NCBI GenBank assembly: GCA_011526105.1
Contig: WYAZ01000075.1
Span: 1 to 45,876 of the forward strand
DNA from: Deltaproteobacteria bacterium
Lineage (GTDB): Bacteria; Myxococcota; Kuafuiibacteriia; Kuafuiibacteriales; Kuafuiibacteriaceae
Direction: 5' to 3'
Length of the DNA: 45,876 nt
Shown here: piece by piece, positions 42,009-45,876 of the stretch
How the letters are laid out: each line of letters opens with the position of its first letter
How positions within the stretch are numbered: position 1 is the first letter of the stretch
Notes under the pieces: model-generated
Seen by the model: the letters and a program-made list of their open reading frames with translations, nothing else
Databases searched by the model: none
Told to the model about the DNA's origin: nothing
Program-made: the position numbers and the translations under genes

Positions 42009-42103
42009 GGCCGGCGCATCATAGGCCGATCGGACCCGCGCAGCGCAAGCTCTTCGGTAAACAACGCCTTGACTTCGCGGACGATGGGTTCGAGAGCTAC
42101 GCG

Positions 42104-43531
42104 GTGCTGAAGCGGCTCGTGGGCTATGCCGCGTACATGGCTGGTACGACCTCCTTCGTCAGCCTGATCACCTTTGCGGTGAGCCTCCTGGGATTCAAGA
42201 CCCGCTCCAAGGACTCCGTCGGCGACTACTACACTTATCTCCTGATCTATGGCGTCACGCAGGCGCTCCTCATCTCCGGGGTCAACTCCACCGTGCAAAA
42301 GATAGGGGCGGAGGCCGAGGAGAACCGCTTGCGCTTTGCCAAGCTGGCTTATCTCGGCTTCGCGATCATCACGCTGGTCCTCTCGCTCGTCGGGATCGCG
42401 GTGGGGCTCAGTCTGCGCTGGAGCTACGGTCTCGCGTTCCTCGGCGCGCCGTGGATCGTGGTGTGGTGGTGGGCGCAATACATCTTGCGCTCGAACCTCG
42501 ACTACCGGCGCGAAGCACGGCTCATCATCTTTGCCTCGCTCTCGACCTCTCTTCTTCAGTTGGCCTTCTTGACGCTCACCACCTACGCGGACGCGCTGAT
42601 CTACGGTGACGTCATTGCCCTCGTTCTTTCCGGGGGCTTCGCGCTGTACGTGATCAAGCTCGCAGTGGGCGTGTCCGTGCTCCAAATTCTGCGGACGCCA
42701 CTTCCGCGGGAGTTCTTGAAGGAGAGCTTCCAATTCATGGTGCCGCTCTGGCTCTCGGGCCAAGTCTTCACGCTGAACTCGCATCTATCGGGCGCGCTGA
42801 TTCGGGCCAAGGTCGGCGCCGCGGGCATGGGGGCCTACGGGGTCATGCAGACCTTGTATGGCTTCGCGAACAAGCCACTCGAGTTCTTGAAGTCCGCCTC
42901 GCTCCCCGGCCTGGTTCAGGAGAAGTCCGACAAAGCGACGCTCTATCGGGAACTGCTGCGCATCTTGTTGGTCGTGTACCCATTACTGGTCGTGGGTGTC
43001 GCCGCGACCTCGCCTCTCATCTTCGTGCTCACCGGTATGGCGGACAAATGGCCGGAGGTGCCGCTCATGCTCTTTGCGTCCGCGCTGGGCGCCCCGGCCT
43101 ACGCGCTCGAGATGGTGGCGAACCAGTACGCCATCGCGCTCGGCCGCCCGCGCATTCAGCTCTATGCGCAGATCACGCAGGCCGCGGCGCTGCTGATCGT
43201 GCTGTATCCCGCGGTCCACTACTACGGCATCTACGGCGCGCTCGTCGCCAGCTCCTTTACGACGGTCCTCCACGCGCTCGCTTACGCGGTCATGCTCTGG
43301 CGCATCGACAACGCATCGATGAAGACCGGGCTGCGTTGGATGGCTTACACCACGGTGGCGACGGGCGCCTGCGGCTACCCCGTGTATCTGTCGCAGAGCT
43401 ACGAGCACGGCTGGCTCGTGGGCATCCCCATCTCGTTCGGATGGCTCCTTTTTTGCGTGGCGGTGAGGATGGTGAGCCGAGAGGACTTTCGAAGGGTGCA
43501 GCGCGCGGTTGCGGGGCTGCGCCGCCGCTGA
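42104..43531 (+). CDS. Wzx-like polysaccharide flippase (MOP superfamily)
   Basis: A 475-residue inner-membrane protein with about 12-14 predicted helices arranged as two MOP-type bundles. Clear hydrophobic segments include TTSFVSLITFAVSLLGF, YLGFAIITLVLSLVGIAVGL and LLRILLVVYPLLVVGVAATS, and conserved spots include PLWLSGQVFTLNSHLSGALI. Family members flip undecaprenyl-linked repeat units across the inner membrane. GTG at 42104 has GAGAG 7 bases upstream. Its position by glycosyltransferases, ugd and the methyltransferase supports an O-antigen or exopolysaccharide role. Confidence 0.85.
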   Translation: MLKRLVGYAAYMAGTTSFVSLITFAVSLLGFKTRSKDSVGDYYTYLLIYGVTQALLISGVNSTVQKIGAEAEENRLRFAKLAYLGFAIITLVLSLVGIAVGLSLRWSYGLAFLGAPWIVVWWWAQYILRSNLDYRREARLIIFASLSTSLLQLAFLTLTTYADALIYGDVIALVLSGGFALYVIKLAVGVSVLQILRTPLPREFLKESFQFMVPLWLSGQVFTLNSHLSGALIRAKVGAAGMGAYGVMQTLYGFANKPLEFLKSASLPGLVQEKSDKATLYRELLRILLVVYPLLVVGVAATSPLIFVLTGMADKWPEVPLMLFASALGAPAYALEMVANQYAIALGRPRIQLYAQITQAAALLIVLYPAVHYYGIYGALVASSFTTVLHALAYAVMLWRIDNASMKTGLRWMAYTTVATGACGYPVYLSQSYEHGWLVGIPISFGWLLFCVAVRMVSREDFRRVQRAVAGLRRR

Positions 43532-43662
43532 GCGCCCGAGAAAATCGGACCCCCGCGGGGAAGATTTATGCGACCCCGATCTGGACGGTCATTTTCGGCG
43601 GGTTGCTGCCTGAACTGGGCCGGCCCGTGGACAAACCGGAGTCGGCTGCATACATTCGCCGC

Positions 43663-43983
43663 ATGGATGATCTTTGGCCATCGATCGCTGGGCACCTCGA
43701 ACGCTGGCGAGGTTCGGAACCGCTCGCACTCACGCCGGGAATTCGGCTGCTCGAGCGCGGTCTCGAGCTCGTCGGCCCCGAGGACGCACCCGATCCCGCA
43801 CGATGGGCCCAGGTGCTCGACGCCGGCACCGGAGCTCTGGCCCGGCTCGTCGAGCTGTCCCACGACTCCGACGCCACCGTCGCTGAGGCCGCGAGTGACC
43901 GGGCCGCAGTCCTGGCACCACTGCTCACCAAAATGGCCGGGGAGTCGACCCAAAAGCTCGCGCGAATCTGGAGGTCCGCATGA
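43663..43983 (+). CDS. Small protein, first gene of an unknown coupled pair
   Basis: A 106-residue acidic, mainly helical cytoplasmic protein not recognised by family (segments LTPGIRLLERGLELVGPEDA and WAQVLDAGTGALARLVELSH look like ordinary folded protein). ATG at 43663 has no clear ribosome site. Its TGA overlaps the ATG of the next gene by four bases (ATGA), so both are translated from one message and may work together. Confidence 0.6.
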   Translation: MDDLWPSIAGHLERWRGSEPLALTPGIRLLERGLELVGPEDAPDPARWAQVLDAGTGALARLVELSHDSDATVAEAASDRAAVLAPLLTKMAGESTQKLARIWRSA

Positions 43984-45635
43984 AGATCTACCCCTCACAC
44001 CTGCAAGACCGTGTCGCAGACGTCGGTGGAGAGCTGCGGAATGCGGAACGCATCAGCCCCTCCGCGAGTATGGCGATCGACGACCCCACGATCGATCGTG
44101 CAATTCGAGATGCAGCCGAGAGCATCGCACAGAGCATTCTCGCGGGCCGGACCAAGCACCGCGATGTCGACTTCGAGTTCACTGTTCGGGGCTGGATATC
44201 CGATGCCGTCAAGCAGTGGCCCGCCCGGGACGCCGAGAAGGTCTGGCAGTTCGGAGACGGTCATCAGCTTCAAGACAAGCTCGAGGCAGCGTTGACTCAG
44301 AAGCTCGCCTCGGCAGGCTTCAAGTCTGAGCGCATCGAATACTCCCGGGACAACATGGACCAGCTTCTGGAGCTTCGCGTTCGCGGAGTTCAGCCCGTGC
44401 CCGCCGAGCCAAGCGCGCGCGCGGTCCAGGCGACCGAGGGCCCGAAAACGAGCGCGACGATCACCGATCTCCACACCGCCAAGAATGTCTTGGCTTCTGC
44501 TTCATCGCTGATGGATGAGGCGGCTCTTACTTTCGGCAAGCACTACGAAGAGGCATTCCGTCGCGGATACCTGTCTCGCGCTGACCCAAAGCTGATCCAC
44601 ACGGTGACGGTCTCCCTCGAGAAGGCGGCGGCCCAGCTCTCCAAGGTTCGCCTGACCCCCGAGCTCGGTCGGGCTGTCGGCCTCGACGCTGAGCTGAAGG
44701 CCGTTCAGCAGTCGTACGTGCGCCTGATGTACGGGCTCATCGACGCACCGAACCTCTATTCCGATGCGCTCGAGGCCGATCGCAAGCTGAAGCCGCTCTC
44801 GGAGGGCGGCAGGCCGACCGGGTCGGCGATCGAGAGAATCATGAGCCAATTCTCCGCGACGAAGAAGCTGCTCAAGGGAGAAGCGGTCGGCGGCTACGAG
44901 CGTCGTCTTCAGCAGGCCCTCGTGTCGCTCTACGACAACGCGCCGATTTTCGCCTCCGGCCGTCGAGATAAGCTTCCGGCGCACGGGGTCATCGGGAAGG
45001 CCTTCTCCTTTGCGACGCCGGAGATGGTGGCCGATCCCAAGCAAGCCGCGGTCCTGGCCGGGCTGGGCGCGCAGTTTGAGAATGCGGCCAACGCGGAGGC
45101 GGCCGGACAGTACGAGCGAGCGAAGTCCGGCCATCGACACGTGGCCTTCGAGCTGCTCCATCACTTTGGCCCATCCATGGTCACCGCCGAAGCGCTCATC
45201 CGCCTGGGCGATTTCGAGGAGAGTTTCGGTCGCAACGACAAAGCTTCCCGAGTGCACGTCGCGGCGATGCAGATCATGAAGGAGCACCTGCCGGACAATC
45301 ACGTGCTCATGGTGGAGACCGCGAAGAAGCTCGAGCGGACCGGGACCGCCTGGCTGAAGAGCCTCGATCCGGATGGGTCCAAGCCCATGCCCTACAAAGC
45401 GCGAGGCGCGAACGCGACTGCGGATTCGGTGCGCGAAGCGCTCAAACTCGACGCCATACTTGCTCAAACCCGGACCACGGACGCCGGGCCAGCGAAGGCC
45501 AGCGCCGAGGCGTGGAAGAGCGGTCTGGAAGGCGCGAAGCCGGGTGAGAACTTCAGCTGGCAGGCGAAGACGGAGCGGGAATCCTGGCTGTACAGGCAGG
45601 TGCACTACGGGATCTGTGGGCCCATGAGCATCTAG
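43980..45635 (+). CDS. Large helical protein of unknown function
   Basis: A 551-residue cytoplasmic protein with no recognised family, signal peptide or membrane segment. It is mainly helical. Residues ~190-300 carry long amphipathic helices (TVTVSLEKAAAQLSKVRL, GLDAELKAVQQSYVRLMYGL), and residues ~380-480 resemble helical repeats of the TPR type (GQYERAKSGHRHVAFELLHH, ASRVHVAAMQIMKEHLPDNH). The Cys near the end (HYGICGPMSI) is isolated. It is translationally coupled to the small upstream gene. Its neighbour is an IS630-like element, so recent arrival is possible. A defence or regulatory role would be speculation. Confidence 0.55.
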   Translation: MKIYPSHLQDRVADVGGELRNAERISPSASMAIDDPTIDRAIRDAAESIAQSILAGRTKHRDVDFEFTVRGWISDAVKQWPARDAEKVWQFGDGHQLQDKLEAALTQKLASAGFKSERIEYSRDNMDQLLELRVRGVQPVPAEPSARAVQATEGPKTSATITDLHTAKNVLASASSLMDEAALTFGKHYEEAFRRGYLSRADPKLIHTVTVSLEKAAAQLSKVRLTPELGRAVGLDAELKAVQQSYVRLMYGLIDAPNLYSDALEADRKLKPLSEGGRPTGSAIERIMSQFSATKKLLKGEAVGGYERRLQQALVSLYDNAPIFASGRRDKLPAHGVIGKAFSFATPEMVADPKQAAVLAGLGAQFENAANAEAAGQYERAKSGHRHVAFELLHHFGPSMVTAEALIRLGDFEESFGRNDKASRVHVAAMQIMKEHLPDNHVLMVETAKKLERTGTAWLKSLDPDGSKPMPYKARGANATADSVREALKLDAILAQTRTTDAGPAKASAEAWKSGLEGAKPGENFSWQAKTERESWLYRQVHYGICGPMSI

Positions 45636-45745
45636 GCTCGCCCTTTCGCGTACGGACCGAGTGTCCCTCGTGCATGATCAGCGGCCCTGTGAGCCCGGAC
45701 CCTCCGCTCGTGTTCGTCGCTTCAGCGCGACAATCCGCGTTCGCT

Positions 45746-45762
45746 GAATTACAGCATAATTC
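45746..45762. repeat. Inverted repeat before the IS630-like transposase
   Basis: GAATTA and TAATTC, exact reverse complements, flank five bases in otherwise GC-rich DNA, 38 bases before the transposase start. It may belong to the terminal sequence of the insertion element, whose other end lies outside the window. Confidence 0.35.
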
Positions 45763-45799
45763 GGTTGTCTGGATCGGGTAGTCATGATCAACGATGACG

Positions 45800-45876
45800 A
45801 TGCCTCCTCCGCTGTCTCTCGATCTCCGCTCTCGGATTCTCAAGGCGTACCTTGCCGGCGAGGGGTCCTTTGTCCG
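45800..45876 (+). CDS. IS630-family transposase, N-terminal part cut by the window edge
   Basis: Only 25 codons are present. They read MPPPLSLDLRSRILKAYLAG and continue with EGSFV, matching the opening of IS630-family transposases, whose first helix carries the LSLDLRxRI signature ahead of a helix-turn-helix. The gene continues beyond the window, so its completeness cannot be judged. Confidence 0.65.
   Translation, partial: MPPPLSLDLRSRILKAYLAGEGSFV

Overview
The window is about 46 kb of high-GC DNA (mostly G or C at codon third positions) with densely packed genes on both strands. It has GTG and TTG starts, many lipoproteins with Cys-rich, thrombospondin-type-3 and FG-GAP modules, a Rho with a charged N-terminal extension, and exosortase-style glycosyltransferases. 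Together these suggest a Gram-negative deltaproteobacterial or Myxococcota-type chromosome. That is an inference from gene content. No rRNA, tRNA or CRISPR array was seen.

Left part (1-20.5 kb). A minus-strand set encodes an Hsp20-type small heat-shock protein, a small Gly/Pro-rich protein and a TPR protein ending in a Lon-type Ser/Lys protease domain without an AAA+ motor. Next is a translationally coupled pair, a KamA-family radical SAM aminomutase and a PLP aminotransferase, with a good sigma70-like promoter in front. Then come a P2A Ca2+-type ATPase, a beta-propeller gene that looks frameshifted, a CorC/HlyC-type membrane protein diverging from an unknown membrane protein, rho, and a LigA-like protein whose ligase catalytic motifs are all replaced. 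An FGE-fold lipoprotein, a Met/Gly repeat protein, several unknown proteins and exonuclease III follow.

Middle part (20.5-27.2 kb). This is an accessory island. A two-gene graspetide (omega-ester peptide) cluster encodes a 78-residue precursor with a microviridin-like leader and two copies of a TxKAGxCGNDCDxD core, followed by one MvdD/MdnC-like ATP-grasp macrocyclase. Around it lie long gene-poor stretches, an AbiEi antitoxin fragment and decayed IS91-like transposase. Peptide deformylase, a Cys-rich lipoprotein and a ribbon-helix-helix/GNAT toxin-antitoxin pair come next.

Right part (27.2-45.9 kb). A minus-strand run holds an M50 protease, an aminotransferase, ttcA and an FG-GAP lipoprotein. 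It is followed by envelope-polysaccharide genes (two GT4 glycosyltransferases, a CheY-like regulator, ugd, a UPF0104-type flippase-like protein, a methyltransferase and a Wzx-like flippase) interleaved with rimO and a DUF1015 gene. The window ends with an unknown coupled gene pair and the first codons of an IS630-family transposase that runs off the edge.

The strongest candidates for new biology are the graspetide cluster with its unusual Cys-containing repeated core, the catalytically dead NAD-ligase paralogue, and the Hsp20/Lon-domain operon.
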